A stretch of DNA of 41,512 nucleotides from Rhodospirillales bacterium (GCA_025351925.1 JANXVC010000512.1:1-41512); one strand, 5' to 3'; counted from the first letter of the stretch, positions 25,956 to 35,124 are shown. Made by a program: numbers and translations. The notes: generated by a model from the letters alone, not told the origin.

Positions 25956-27398
25956 TTAGGCCCGTCCGGCAAACACCTCTTTCTTGATGATCGCGTGCAC
26001 GCCCCAATTGCCGTCCACCACTTGGGTGATGCCAAAATCGACCGCGATCGACATCAGCGAGATCGCCTCGTCCTCGGTCAGCCCCTTTGCGTGCATCAGG
26101 AACTGCCGCATCTTCCGGAAGGCGTCGCGCATCGCGAGGTCGATCGAGGACTTGCTGTAGATGTCGCTCTGCGCCTGCGGGCCGAGCTCCTCCAGGTAGT
26201 TGGCGTAGCTGAAGCCCTGCAGCACCCAATCGTCCTGCGTCTCGATCATCGGGAAGTTCAGCGCTTCGAGCGCGGTGCCGGCGAGGTCGGATTGTTTATG
26301 TAAAATGAATTGGAACGTTCCGGTCAGTGAGCACTCGATCGCCGTGCCGCACAGCTCGGAGTCGCCCTGGCTGGCGTGCGGATCGCCGGCGGAGAACAGC
26401 GCGCCGGGCACCGCCACTGGGTAGTACATCGTCGCGCCCTTGCCGATGCGCCAGTTGTCGATGTTGCCGCCGGTGTAGCTCGGCGGGATCGAGCTCACGA
26501 TGTCGGCCTCCTTCGGCGCCAGGCCCATCGTGCCGAAATGCGGGCGGATCGGCACTCGGATACCCTTCAGCACGTCATAGTTCCGCTCGGTCTTGCTGTG
26601 ATCGACCGGCAGGCCGGGATAGTCGATCACCTTGTGCACGATGCCGGACGGGTCGGTGACGGTGGGCCAGCGGAAATTGTATAGCGCGTGCGCCCAGTTG
26701 CGCTCGCCGGTCGCGTCGATCTCGTAGATGGTCACGACCTCACGCGGACGGTCGCCGGTCAGCATGTCCTTGTAGTGAAAACCCCAGTTGGCAGCGGCGT
26801 TGCTGCCGAACGCCGCGTGCTTGAATTTCGGGTTCGCCGACGGCCGCGGCTTGACGTCTAGGATGCGGACCTCCAGCACGTCGCCGGGCTCGGCGCCGAT
26901 GATGGCGACCGGCCCGGTGCAGATGTGCACGCCCAGGCCGCCGCCGGCGCCGATCGGGGCCTCCATCGACCCGGCGCCGCGTCGGTTGACGCCCTTTTTG
27001 TCCTTGGTCCAGAGATAGACGCTTTCGGCGCCGGGGTCGCGGTCGATCATGCGCTCCGCGTCGTCGTTCGCGTGATGGGTCAGCGTCTCGATCGTCACGT
27101 AGTCGCCGGAGTGGATCTCGATCTGCGGCTTGAGCAGCTTGCTGAAATACCCCCAATGCACGGTGTCGGCGTTGGCGGGGAGGTTATAGTGGCTGGGCTG
27201 CCTCGGCTGCCGCTGCGCTGCCGTCTGCGCCAAAGCGGGGGACACGAGAGACAGCCCGCCGGCGGCCAGCGTGGTGGCGGCGCCGGCCGCGACGAAGCTG
27301 CTTTTCAGGAAGGAACGGCGCTCGCGGGCGAGATCGCCCATGAGCGCTGCGCGGTGCCGCTCGAACTCGGCGCAACTCGGGTCATCACCTTGGCACAT
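25956..27398 (-). CDS. Acetamidase/formamidase with Tat signal (exported)
   Basis: Hydrolyses short amides to acid plus ammonia. Length is 480 residues. A twin-arginine signal is clear: RERRSFLKSS (Arg27-Arg28), a hydrophobic stretch of Ala and Gly, and a likely cleavage after SPALA near residue 57. So this enzyme should fold in the cytoplasm and be exported to the periplasm. The acetamidase/formamidase fold is shown by HTGPV-like CTGPVAIIGAEPGDVLEV, FGTMGLAP, GGNIDNW and HASQGDSELCGTAIE. The start at 27398 follows AAGGAAG. It is the last gene of the amide operon and a distant paralogue of the cytoplasmic enzyme at 31929-32864. Confidence 0.88.
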   Translation of the reverse strand: MCQGDDPSCAEFERHRAALMGDLARERRSFLKSSFVAAGAATTLAAGGLSLVSPALAQTAAQRQPRQPSHYNLPANADTVHWGYFSKLLKPQIEIHSGDYVTIETLTHHANDDAERMIDRDPGAESVYLWTKDKKGVNRRGAGSMEAPIGAGGGLGVHICTGPVAIIGAEPGDVLEVRILDVKPRPSANPKFKHAAFGSNAAANWGFHYKDMLTGDRPREVVTIYEIDATGERNWAHALYNFRWPTVTDPSGIVHKVIDYPGLPVDHSKTERNYDVLKGIRVPIRPHFGTMGLAPKEADIVSSIPPSYTGGNIDNWRIGKGATMYYPVAVPGALFSAGDPHASQGDSELCGTAIECSLTGTFQFILHKQSDLAGTALEALNFPMIETQDDWVLQGFSYANYLEELGPQAQSDIYSKSSIDLAMRDAFRKMRQFLMHAKGLTEDEAISLMSIAVDFGITQVVDGNWGVHAIIKKEVFAGRA

Positions 27399-27468
27399 GA
27401 GGCTTCCTTTTTGGCTGTTGCTAACGATGCAAGTTCCGTGCCGCCAGACCATTCGAGAGCGTGTTGAG

Positions 27469-28173
27469 CTACACCGTCATGTGCCGATCGATCCGCGCGG
27501 CGGCGTCGGCGTCCCGGGTGCCCCCGCGCTCGACCACCTCGCCCGAGACGAGCACGGCGAAGCGGTCGGCGACCTTGAGCGCAAACGCGACGTTCTGCTC
27601 GACCAGCAGCATCGCCGTGCCGTGCATCCGGCGCTCGGCCGCGAGCACGCCGGCCAGGCGGTCCACCACCGAGGGCTGCAGGCCCTCCGTGATCTCATCC
27701 ACCAGCATGAGGCGGGGCCGGGCGATGATGGCGCGGGAGATCAGCAGCATCTTCTGCTCGCCGCCCGAGAGCGTGCCGGCTTTCTGATCGAGCCGTCGCA
27801 GCAGCACGGGGAAATGCGGTTCTATCAGCGGCAGGCGTTCGCGGAACAGCCGGTCTTGCAGCACGCCGAGCCGCAGGTTCTCGCCGACCGTGAGATCGGC
27901 GAACAGCGCCTGCTCCTGGGCGACGTAGCACACCGCACGGCGGGCGACGCGATATGGCGCCATCCCGGCCAGCTCCTGGCCGTCGAGCCGCACGCCGCCG
28001 GACCGGGGCTGCACGAAGCCCGCCGCCGTGCGCAGCAGCGTCGTCTTGCCGACCCCGTTGCGGCCGAGCAGCGCCATGACCTCGCCGGCGCCCACGCTGA
28101 GCGAGACGTTGCGCAGCACCATCGTCGCGCCATACCCGGCGGTGACGTCGTCAAGGCTCAGCAGATCAGACAT
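27469..28173 (-). CDS. ABC transporter ATP-binding protein, LivF/UrtE type
   Basis: Length is 234 residues. Walker A is GRNGVGKT (37-44), the signature is LSGGEQ (from 135), and Walker B is LMLVDEITEGLQP. The latter is typical of the LivF branch of the hydrophobic amino acid/amide uptake family. It pairs with the ATPase domain fused to the LivM-like permease and overlaps that gene by 8 bases. With two amidases in the operon, short amides, urea or biuret are likelier cargo than branched-chain amino acids (inference). Confidence 0.92.
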   Translation of the reverse strand: MSDLLSLDDVTAGYGATMVLRNVSLSVGAGEVMALLGRNGVGKTTLLRTAAGFVQPRSGGVRLDGQELAGMAPYRVARRAVCYVAQEQALFADLTVGENLRLGVLQDRLFRERLPLIEPHFPVLLRRLDQKAGTLSGGEQKMLLISRAIIARPRLMLVDEITEGLQPSVVDRLAGVLAAERRMHGTAMLLVEQNVAFALKVADRFAVLVSGEVVERGGTRDADAAARIDRHMTV

Positions 28174-29902
28174 GCGCAGCGCCGGCGTAGATGGTGCGCA
28201 CGGTCTCGGACTGCACGGCCTCCTCGACCGCGCCGTCCAGCACGACGGCGCCCTGGTGCAGCACGATCACGCGGGACGAGATGCTGCGCACGAAGTCGAG
28301 GTCGTGCTCGACCAGCACGATGCACAAGCGGTGCCGCTGGGCGAGGTCGGCCAGCAGCGCGCCGATGCGCTGGCGTTCCTGTTTGGTCAGCCCGGCCGTC
28401 GGCTCGTCCAGCAGCAGCAGCGTCGGTTCAAGCGCCAGCACCATCGCGAGTTCAAGCGACTGTTTCTCGCCATGGGACAGCTGCCGGGTCTCGACACCCA
28501 GGCGGTCCGCGAGGCCGGTCGCCTGCACCACCTCCAGCGCCGCCTCGGGCAACGCGATCGTCGGGGTGCGGCGGAACAAGGACGGGCGCTCGACGCGGCT
28601 GCGGGCGACGCGCAGGCACTCGGCGACCGTCATGGTCTCGAACACAGCCGCGGTCTGGAACTTGCGTCCAACACCCAGGGCAGTGCAGCGGTGTGGCGGC
28701 ATGCGGCGGATGCTCTGGCCGCCGATCTCGACCAGGCCGGCGCTGCGCTCGCGTCCATCGGCGATGCAGCGCATCAGCGTGGTCTTGCCGGCGCCGTTCG
28801 GGCCGATCAGGCTGAGCAGGTCGCCGGCGTGAGCGGTAAACGCGACGCTGTTCAGCACCTGCAGGCTGCCGAACCGCTTGTCCAGCGCCTCGACCCGCAG
28901 CACCGTGCCGTCCCTGCGCGGTGTTGCGGCCGGCGCTTCGACCAGCCGCGGGACAAACCGTGGCTGCCGCACTCGGCCGAGGCGGAGCAGCGACAGCAGG
29001 CCGCCGGGGAGTGCGACGATCACCACGACGAACACCAGGCCGACGATCAGCGCCCATAAGAACGGCAGCGCGCCGTTGAGGTAGTTGCTGACCGCATCGA
29101 TCGACACGGCTCCCAGGATCGGCCCGGCGATCGTCGCCCGGCCACCCAGCGCCGTGTAGATGACGAGCTCGGTGCCGGAGACGAAGTTGCCCAGCTCCGG
29201 CGCGACGACGGCGGTCGCAGCAGCATAGACCCAGCCAGCGCCAGCGCAGACCAACGCGCAGGCGACGAACAGCAGCACTTTCAGCCGCGCCGTGGGGATC
29301 CCGAGAAATTGGCAGCGCACGTCGTTCTCGCGCATGGCGACCAGCAGGCGGCCGAAATCGCTGCGCACCAGGGTGACTGTCAGGGCGGTCACTGCAACCA
29401 GCAGCAGCCCGGCGACGCGGAACCAGCTCTCGGTGTCCAGCTCCGGCACGTCGAAGCCCGACAGCCCGCTGCTCGAACCCGTGAAGTTGCCGCCGGCGAA
29501 GATGAGCTGCACGAAGACAATCGGGAAGACGAGGGTGATGGTGGAGACATAGAGCGGCGAGGCGCCGTAGGAGAACGCGAGCCACCCCACGAGCAGCGCC
29601 GCCAGCCCCGCCGCGCCGAGCCCCAGCAGCAGGGCAAACAACCCGGTGGCAGCGCTGAAACCCAGATTGGAAGAGACGAGGGCCAGCGCATAGGCGCCGA
29701 TGGCGAGGAACGCCGCCTGCGCGAAGCTCAAGATGCCGGTATAGCCCCAGAGCAGGTCCACGGTGACCGCCGCGACGGCGAGCAGCAGCGAGCGGGTGAG
29801 CACGTTGACGCTGTAGGTGTCGAGCAGCAATGGCGCCACGAGGACCGCCAGCGCTCCGGCCAGCACTAATGCGGCCGGCAGCCTCGCATCACGCACGGGC
29901 AA
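28166..29902 (-). CDS. Fused ABC permease/ATP-binding protein, LivM-LivG type
   Basis: Length is 578 residues. Residues 1 to about 310 form the LivM-type permease with eight to ten membrane segments and the motif GYTGILSFAQAAFLAIGAY. Residues from about 335 form a LivG-type ATPase: Walker A GPNGAGKT (367-374), signature LSHGE (475-479), Walker B LLLLDEP. Such fusions are known in this transporter family. The start may be TTG at 29902 or GTG at 29896; both overlap the livH-type gene's stop. Confidence 0.9.
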   Translation of the reverse strand: MPVRDARLPAALVLAGALAVLVAPLLLDTYSVNVLTRSLLLAVAAVTVDLLWGYTGILSFAQAAFLAIGAYALALVSSNLGFSAATGLFALLLGLGAAGLAALLVGWLAFSYGASPLYVSTITLVFPIVFVQLIFAGGNFTGSSSGLSGFDVPELDTESWFRVAGLLLVAVTALTVTLVRSDFGRLLVAMRENDVRCQFLGIPTARLKVLLFVACALVCAGAGWVYAAATAVVAPELGNFVSGTELVIYTALGGRATIAGPILGAVSIDAVSNYLNGALPFLWALIVGLVFVVVIVALPGGLLSLLRLGRVRQPRFVPRLVEAPAATPRRDGTVLRVEALDKRFGSLQVLNSVAFTAHAGDLLSLIGPNGAGKTTLMRCIADGRERSAGLVEIGGQSIRRMPPHRCTALGVGRKFQTAAVFETMTVAECLRVARSRVERPSLFRRTPTIALPEAALEVVQATGLADRLGVETRQLSHGEKQSLELAMVLALEPTLLLLDEPTAGLTKQERQRIGALLADLAQRHRLCIVLVEHDLDFVRSISSRVIVLHQGAVVLDGAVEEAVQSETVRTIYAGAAHV

Positions 29903-30722
29903 ACCCGGTCGGCCGCACGCGCAGGATGACGGCGGCCAGCACGGCGATGGTCATGCCGCCCAGCACGGCGTTGAGATAGGTCGAGACCAGCACCTGCGCC
30001 GCCCCGAGCACCACGGCCGCTGCCGCCATGCTGACCAATGACGAGCCGGATAGCAGCACCAGCATGAAGGCGCCCACCAGCCATGGCACCCCCATATTTG
30101 GATCGACGCTCGACAGCGGCACCACCAGGGCGCCGGCCAGTGAGGCGAGCGCCGAGCCGAGGCTGAAGCTCGCGAAGCGCACCCGCGCGCTGTTGACGCC
30201 GAGCGACTGCGCCAGGTTCTCGTTGGCGATGACGGCGCGGGTGACGAGGCCGAGCCGGGTGCCATGCAGCACGAGCGCGATCGCGCCCGCGAGCAGCACG
30301 GCGACCCCTACCAGCAGCAGCCGGTACTGCGAGTAGGTCGCCCCCAGGATGACGGCCGCGCCGGAGAGCGGGCTTTGCGCGAACTGCACCTGGCGGCCGA
30401 ACGCCAGGGTGATCACCTGGCCGATGACGATGCCAAGGCCCCAGGTCGCAAGGATGGCGTCGAGCGGCCGGCGATACAGCGGGCGCAGCACAGTCCGCTC
30501 CATCGCCGCCCCGGCCAGCAGTCCCGCCACCGCGGCGGCTGGCAGGCTAACCCAAGGGTTCCAGCCCGCCCAGGTCACCAGCAGCGCCGCATAGCCGCCA
30601 ACGGTCAGCATGGCGCCATGGGCAAACGAGATGATCCCCATGACGCCGAACACGATCAGCAGGCCGAGTGCGACGACATAAAGGATCGCCGCCGTCGTCA
30701 CGATGTCGAGCAGCAAACTCAT
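29889..30722 (-). CDS. ABC transporter permease, LivH type
   Basis: Length is 277 residues, mostly hydrophobic. It has the family motif VFGVMGIISFAHGAMLTVGG and the cytoplasmic coupling region RAVIANENLAQSLGVN. It is one half of the membrane channel, with the LivM part of the fused protein as the other half. The ATG at 30722 was chosen over an in-frame TTG two codons upstream. No strong ribosome binding site is seen. It is in the middle of the amide operon. Confidence 0.92.
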   Translation of the reverse strand: MSLLLDIVTTAAILYVVALGLLIVFGVMGIISFAHGAMLTVGGYAALLVTWAGWNPWVSLPAAAVAGLLAGAAMERTVLRPLYRRPLDAILATWGLGIVIGQVITLAFGRQVQFAQSPLSGAAVILGATYSQYRLLLVGVAVLLAGAIALVLHGTRLGLVTRAVIANENLAQSLGVNSARVRFASFSLGSALASLAGALVVPLSSVDPNMGVPWLVGAFMLVLLSGSSLVSMAAAAVVLGAAQVLVSTYLNAVLGGMTIAVLAAVILRVRPTGFARA

Positions 30723-30755
30723 GTGCAAGCTATCCCAAGCGGGGCCCAGGCGGAG

Positions 30756-31904
30756 CTATTTCAGGTTCGGGCACTGCTCGCCGGGGTCCACGTCCTTCGC
30801 CGTCTGCAGGATCTTGACGCTGCCGTCGGCCTCGACCTGGCCGAGATACATCGTCAACGGCGCGTGGCGCTGCGTGTTCATCTGGATGCGGCCGCGCGGC
30901 CCGTCGAACGACACCTCAGGCAAAGCCTTGACCACGCCGTCCGCCGCGGTGCCGCCCGCGCGCTCCACAGCCGCTTTGTAGAGGTAAATCGCCTCGTACT
31001 GCGGCACCGATAGGTCGTTGGGCGTCAGCAGGGCACTGCCGAACTTGGCGCGCATGGCATCGAGGAACGTCTTGTTGGCCGGGCTGTCCACGCTCGTGTA
31101 GTACGAGCCTGAGATGTAGATGCCGGTCGCGTCCTGCCCCATGGTCTTGGCCGTGCCCTCATCCACGCCGAGGTTGCCGACCAGTGCCGTAATGCCGGCC
31201 GCGCGGTACTGCTTGGTAAGCGTCACATTCGGCACGCCGCCCGCGGTGGACAGGATCAGCGCGTCGGGGTTGGCGGCGCGGACCTTGCTGATGATCGCCG
31301 TCCAGTCGCCGGCATCCATCGGCTGGTACTCGTCGCCGACCACCTTGCCGCCATGCGCCTCGATGTACTGCTTGGCGTAGGACAGCATGCCGCGGCCGAA
31401 AGCGTAATCGCTGCCGATCAGAAAGAACGTCTTGGCGCTCTTATCTTTCAGGAAGAAGTCGATTACCGGCGCCTCCTGCTGCTCCGGCACCCAGGCGTTC
31501 ACATACATGTAGCGGTTGCAGGAATGCCCCTCGTATGACGACGTGTAGATGAACGGCGTCTTGCCCCGGGTCACGATCGGCAGCCCGGCGTTGCGCGCCG
31601 CACTCGTCTCCATCGAGATCAGCACATCGACCTTTTTCTGGAACACCAGGCTGTCGAACGCCCGTTGCGCGCCTGCCGCACCGCTGCCGTCATCCGCCAC
31701 GTCAAGCGCAAGCGGCCGACCCATCACGCCGCCCTTGGCGTTGATCTCGGCCACCGCGAGCTCGGCCGCCTGCACGACGGAGGGCGCGACGACGCTGTTG
31801 GCGCCGCTCAGCCCGATGGGAACGCCGATATGGATCGGCGCCTGGGCATAGGCGGGCGCCGCCAGCAGCGACAGGGCAAAGGCTGCGGTGAGCTTGTTGT
31901 GCAT
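30756..31904 (-). CDS. Periplasmic amide/branched-chain-type substrate-binding protein
   Basis: Length is 382 residues. A Sec signal peptide (about 1-22, ending APAYA-QA) is followed by a type I periplasmic binding fold: HIGVPIGLSG, AAELAVAEINAKGGVMGR, FLIGSDYAFGRGM and DGPRGRIQMN. The MERTS-like contact residues of amide/urea-binding relatives cannot be judged by eye. CGGAGA precedes the ATG. Its place between an amidase gene and the permease genes suggests it captures short amides or urea-like compounds. Confidence 0.88.
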   Translation of the reverse strand: MHNKLTAAFALSLLAAPAYAQAPIHIGVPIGLSGANSVVAPSVVQAAELAVAEINAKGGVMGRPLALDVADDGSGAAGAQRAFDSLVFQKKVDVLISMETSAARNAGLPIVTRGKTPFIYTSSYEGHSCNRYMYVNAWVPEQQEAPVIDFFLKDKSAKTFFLIGSDYAFGRGMLSYAKQYIEAHGGKVVGDEYQPMDAGDWTAIISKVRAANPDALILSTAGGVPNVTLTKQYRAAGITALVGNLGVDEGTAKTMGQDATGIYISGSYYTSVDSPANKTFLDAMRAKFGSALLTPNDLSVPQYEAIYLYKAAVERAGGTAADGVVKALPEVSFDGPRGRIQMNTQRHAPLTMYLGQVEADGSVKILQTAKDVDPGEQCPNLK

Positions 31905-31928
31905 CGTCGGTCTCCGGTGGTCCATCGA

Positions 31929-32864
31929 TCAAAGGTACGACTTGGCGAGCATCATGTGCACGCCCTTGTTGCCGTCCACGGTCTGCGTCACGCGGAGGTC
32001 GGCGATCAGCGAGCACAGCATGTAGGCCTGGTTGCGCGACAGGTTGGTGCGCAGGCAGATGTGCTTCACCATCTCCCGCACCGCCTGTTTGGCGGCGTCG
32101 TCCAGGTCCTCGTCGAGCCCGATCGACATCAGATGCGTGGGCGTCTCAGCGAACGGGAAATCGATCTTGAAGTCACGGCGCACGGTGAGGCGGAAGGTGC
32201 CGGACAGGCCGGTCTCCAGCGCGGTGATGCACACCTCGCCGTCGCCCTGCACGCCGTGGCCATCGCCCGCCATGAACAGCGCGCCCTCGTTGAACACCGG
32301 CAAAAACAGCGTGGTGCCGGGCTTCAGCTCCTTATTGTCCATGTTGCCGCCGAACGCCCGCGGCACCGCCGAGCCGCAGCGGCCCCATGCCAGGGGCGGC
32401 GCCACGCCGATGATGCCGAAAAACGGGTCGAGCGGCAGCTCGGTGCCCCACGGCAGCGTGCACACGTTGCGCGCGCGGTCGATCGGCGGATGGATAGTCT
32501 CGTAGTCGGTGAACTCGTCGGGCAGCGTGCCCAAAAGCGGCAGGATGGCGACGAAGCCCCAGTCCATCGTGGGCTTCGCGTCCAGGATATCGACCTGCAG
32601 CGTATCGCCGGGCTGCGCGCCGCGGACATAGACCGGCCCGGTGATGAAATGCGGGCCGGGGCCGGCCGGCAGGGTGTTCAGTGCTGCGAGGTAATCCGCC
32701 GGCACGCGCGACATCTCGGGCAGGGTCGCCATGCCGCCAGCCGGGAAGGAGTACAGCTTCACGGTGTCGCCGGAATCGACCTGCAGCACCGGCGGGCTGG
32801 TCGCGTCGAGGTAGCCGAGGACCATGTTGTCCGGGGTCGCGGGAATTTCGTGGTGCTGCGCCAT
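31929..32864 (-). CDS. Acetamidase/formamidase, cytoplasmic
   Basis: Length is 311 residues with no signal peptide. Family features include FITGPVYVRGAQPGDTLQVD, FFGIIGVAPP, GGNMDNKEL, MAGDGHGVQGDGEV and the C-terminal VTQTVDGNKGVH. It should release ammonia from short amides brought in by the transporter encoded just downstream. AAAGGAA lies before the ATG. It is the first gene of the operon, about 70 bases after the predicted start point of the sigma-54-type promoter. Confidence 0.88.
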   Translation of the reverse strand: MAQHHEIPATPDNMVLGYLDATSPPVLQVDSGDTVKLYSFPAGGMATLPEMSRVPADYLAALNTLPAGPGPHFITGPVYVRGAQPGDTLQVDILDAKPTMDWGFVAILPLLGTLPDEFTDYETIHPPIDRARNVCTLPWGTELPLDPFFGIIGVAPPLAWGRCGSAVPRAFGGNMDNKELKPGTTLFLPVFNEGALFMAGDGHGVQGDGEVCITALETGLSGTFRLTVRRDFKIDFPFAETPTHLMSIGLDEDLDDAAKQAVREMVKHICLRTNLSRNQAYMLCSLIADLRVTQTVDGNKGVHMMLAKSYL

Positions 32865-32943
32865 GGCTTGTTCCTTTGCTTCCCGTCAGGTGGAGTGCGG
32901 GATCCCTTGACTATTCAGATCGGAATCATCCCTCGCCAGATTT

Positions 32944-32959
32944 TGCAAAGAACGGGCCA
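32944..32959 (-). promoter_or_regulatory. Sigma-54-type promoter of the amidase/ABC transporter operon
   Basis: Read on the minus strand the site is TGGCCCGTTCTTTGCA. It matches TGGCAYG-N4-TTGCW with one difference in the -24 part (C for A) and none in the -12 part. GG and GC are 10 bases apart. It lies in the 108-base gap after the epimerase gene, and the first amidase ATG is at 32864. It implies activation by an NtrC-type protein under nitrogen limitation. Confidence 0.72.
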
Positions 32960-32972
32960 CCTCGTCGCCGTG

Positions 32973-33863
32973 CTAGGACCGGGCTACCTCGCCGCGCCAG
33001 TTATGCTGCTCCTTGAAGCCCAGCACCTCTCGCGCTTTGCGGTTGCTCAACGGCGCCTCGTCTCCGACCAGGTCCCGGGTCACTGGGGTATTCGGGCACC
33101 ATTGGGCCAGGAACGCGGCCGTGGGCTGGTCGGCGGTGATGGTGTCGTTGACGGCATTGAACACCTGAAACCCCAGCCCGTCCTTCTGCAGGCACAAATG
33201 CACGATCTGCGCGAGGTCGCGGGCGTCAATGTAGCTCCATGCATTGCGCTTGCGCGACGGCGGGTCGGCGACGAAGCCGGGGAACTGGGCGTATTCATCG
33301 GGTTCGATGACGTTGCCGATGCGGAGCGCGTAGATGTCGGCCTTGAAACGGGCCGCGAAGGCGCGCGCGGTCTTCTCGTTCACCACCTTGGACAGGCCAT
33401 AGCTGTCCATGGGGTCAACGTCGTAGTCTTCCTCGAGCGGGAAGGAATGAAAATCCTTGTCGCCCTCCGCGAAGCACACCCCGTAGGTCGTCTCGCTCGA
33501 GGCAATGATGACCTTGCGGATGCCGAGCTTCATCGCGGCCTCGATGACGTTGTAGGTGCCCATCACGTTGACCCGGTAGGTCTCGTTGTCGGGGTTGATG
33601 AGGATGCGCGGCACGGCGGCGAAGTGCACGACGGCATCGACGGGTCCGGGAGCCTTGCCCGCCGTCAGGCCCTCGCGGCTGAAGTGCGACGTCATCGCGT
33701 TGAACACCTGGCCGCTCTCGGTGATGTCGCCGATCAGCGTCGAGATGCCCGGATGCGCAAAGGGCTGCAGGTCGAAGTTCAGAATGTCGTAGCCCTTGTC
33801 GAGCAGCCACGGCAGCGCGTGCCGTCCCGCCTTCCCGGTACCTCCGGTGAATAGTATTTTCAT
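32973..33863 (-). CDS. NAD-dependent epimerase/dehydratase family protein
   Basis: Length is 296 residues from the ATG at 33863, which follows AGGAAA by 8 bases. It is an extended short-chain dehydrogenase: the nucleotide-binding motif is LFTGGTGKAGRHALP, the active-site Ser lies in IIASSETTYG, and the Tyr-Lys pair is in DSYGLSKVVNEK. Substrates of this family are usually nucleotide sugars or related polyols; none can be named here. It lies upstream of the amide operon on the same strand, but the sigma-54-type site between them suggests separate control. The NtrC-type upstream sites, if any, would fall inside the 3' end of this gene. Confidence 0.87.
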   Translation of the reverse strand: MKILFTGGTGKAGRHALPWLLDKGYDILNFDLQPFAHPGISTLIGDITESGQVFNAMTSHFSREGLTAGKAPGPVDAVVHFAAVPRILINPDNETYRVNVMGTYNVIEAAMKLGIRKVIIASSETTYGVCFAEGDKDFHSFPLEEDYDVDPMDSYGLSKVVNEKTARAFAARFKADIYALRIGNVIEPDEYAQFPGFVADPPSRKRNAWSYIDARDLAQIVHLCLQKDGLGFQVFNAVNDTITADQPTAAFLAQWCPNTPVTRDLVGDEAPLSNRKAREVLGFKEQHNWRGEVARS

Positions 33864-33974
33864 GCGCGGTTTCCTCACACGTGCTGCTTCGCAGTGGAAC
33901 AAGCGCTATAGATGCCGCCACTGCAAGTCCAGGCTCGCTCGGGCGCTGGCCTTGGAGATCAAAGGATAGGTCAA

Positions 33975-34685
33975 TTGGCACCACCGCATTTCGACCATAG
34001 CACGTCCGGCCGTGCTGGCGCCGTAACGGCTGATCCCTATCCCTGGCCCTTCGACGGCGACCTCCGCCCGGCCAACACGGCGCTGCTGGTCATCGACATG
34101 CAGGCGGATTTCTGCGGGCCGGGTGGCTACGTGGACCGCATGGGCTATGATCTCTCGCTCACCCGCGCGCCGATCGAGCCGATCCGCCGTGTCATGGCGG
34201 CGTTCCGCGCCTGGGATGGCGCTGTGCTGCATACGCGCGAGGGCCACCGTCCGGACCTTGCCGACCTGCCGGAGAACAAGCGCTGGCGCTCACGCCGCAT
34301 CGGCGACGCAGGGCCGTGCGGCCGTATCCTGGTGCGCGGCGAGCCGGGCTGGGAAATCATCCCGGAGCTGGCGCCGCTGCCCAGCGAGGCCATCATTGAC
34401 AAGCCCGGCAAGGGGGCGTTCTGCGCTACCGACCTCGAGCTGATTCTGCATACGCGGAGCATTCGCAACCTGGTGCTCACCGGCATCACGACCGACGTCT
34501 GCGTCAGCACCACCATGCGCGAGGCGAACGACCGCGGCTTCGAGTGCCTGCTGCTCACCGATTGCTGCGGCGCGACCGACCGCGTCAACCACGACGCGGC
34601 GATCCGCATGGTGACGATGCAGGGCGGCGTGTTCGGCGCCGTCGCCCCGAGTGTGGCTCTGCTCGCCGCGATCCCTCGCCTTTAG
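33975..34685 (+). CDS. Isochorismatase-fold cysteine hydrolase, biuret amidohydrolase-like
   Basis: Length is 236 residues. The catalytic triad is Asp41 ([10 protein letters not shown]), Lys143 or Lys146 (IDKPGKGAF) and Cys176 (TTDVCVSTT). The long match to the biuret hydrolase (BiuH) group includes [41 protein letters not shown] and [10 protein letters not shown]. BiuH removes one ammonia from biuret to give allophanate, the substrate of the AtzF encoded at 23674-25368. No suitable ATG exists before the domain. The TTG at 33975, after AAAGGATAGG, is the best start. Related members act on other ureides, so biuret is a strong guess, not a proof. Confidence 0.8.
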   Translation: MAPPHFDHSTSGRAGAVTADPYPWPFDGDLRPANTALLVIDMQADFCGPGGYVDRMGYDLSLTRAPIEPIRRVMAAFRAWDGAVLHTREGHRPDLADLPENKRWRSRRIGDAGPCGRILVRGEPGWEIIPELAPLPSEAIIDKPGKGAFCATDLELILHTRSIRNLVLTGITTDVCVSTTMREANDRGFECLLLTDCCGATDRVNHDAAIRMVTMQGGVFGAVAPSVALLAAIPRL

Positions 34686-34850
34686 GCCGCCACCGCGAGC
34701 GGCATCGGCACCAGCGGGCTGCTGACATTGATACGGCGGCCGGCCCGCATGGCGAAGCCGGGCACAATCATCTCGGAGGGCATCGCCTACCAGGCGGTGC
34801 GCAACCGCCGCACGGTGGGCGGCGCGCCGTTGGTGCTGGAGCACGACGAG

Positions 34851-35080
34851 GTGATGGCGTCGCTGCGTCGGGCGTTCTCGGCCGAGCACGCGCTGCAGTG
34901 CGGTTATTGCACGCTGGGCATGCTGGTGACGGCGCGCGACATCGTGCTGCGGCTGCCCGGCGCCGATGACGACCGGGTGCGGCTGGAGCAGGCGGGCAAT
35001 CTGTGCCGCTGCACCGGCTATAACGGCATCGTGTGCGCGATTCGATTTGTGCTCGATGCGCGCAGAGGCGACGCCGCGTC
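34851..35080 (+). pseudogene. Fragment of a 2Fe-2S subunit of a molybdenum hydroxylase (XdhA/CoxS type)
   Basis: Only the C-terminal 2Fe-2S domain remains: LRRAFSAEHALQCGYCTLG, then MLVTARDIVLRLPG and NLCRCTGYNGIV. All four cysteines of this second cluster are kept, but the usual CTPGM reads CTLGM. The N-terminal plant-ferredoxin domain is absent, and no molybdopterin or FAD subunit follows. The stretch from 34686 to 34850 before it matches nothing I recognise. It is probably a leftover of a purine or ureide oxidation locus. Confidence 0.7.
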
Positions 35081-35124
35081 TGCTTGCGCCGGTGACGCCG
35101 GGCCGGTTCCGCGTGCTGGCGAAC

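Noticed and set aside
27469-31904. The ABC transporter as a branched-chain amino acid importer
   Set aside because: The folds are of that family, but two amidase genes and a sigma-54-type promoter in the same operon favour amides or ureas; the amino-acid label would mislead.
31665-33854. A 729-codon plus-strand reading frame
   Set aside because: It is antisense to the binding-protein, amidase and epimerase genes and shows Arg/His/Gln-rich composition typical of a shadow frame in high-GC DNA.
33864-33974. A sigma-54 site before the biuret hydrolase-like or epimerase gene
   Set aside because: GG-N10-GC pairs occur but the flanking bases fit the consensus poorly.
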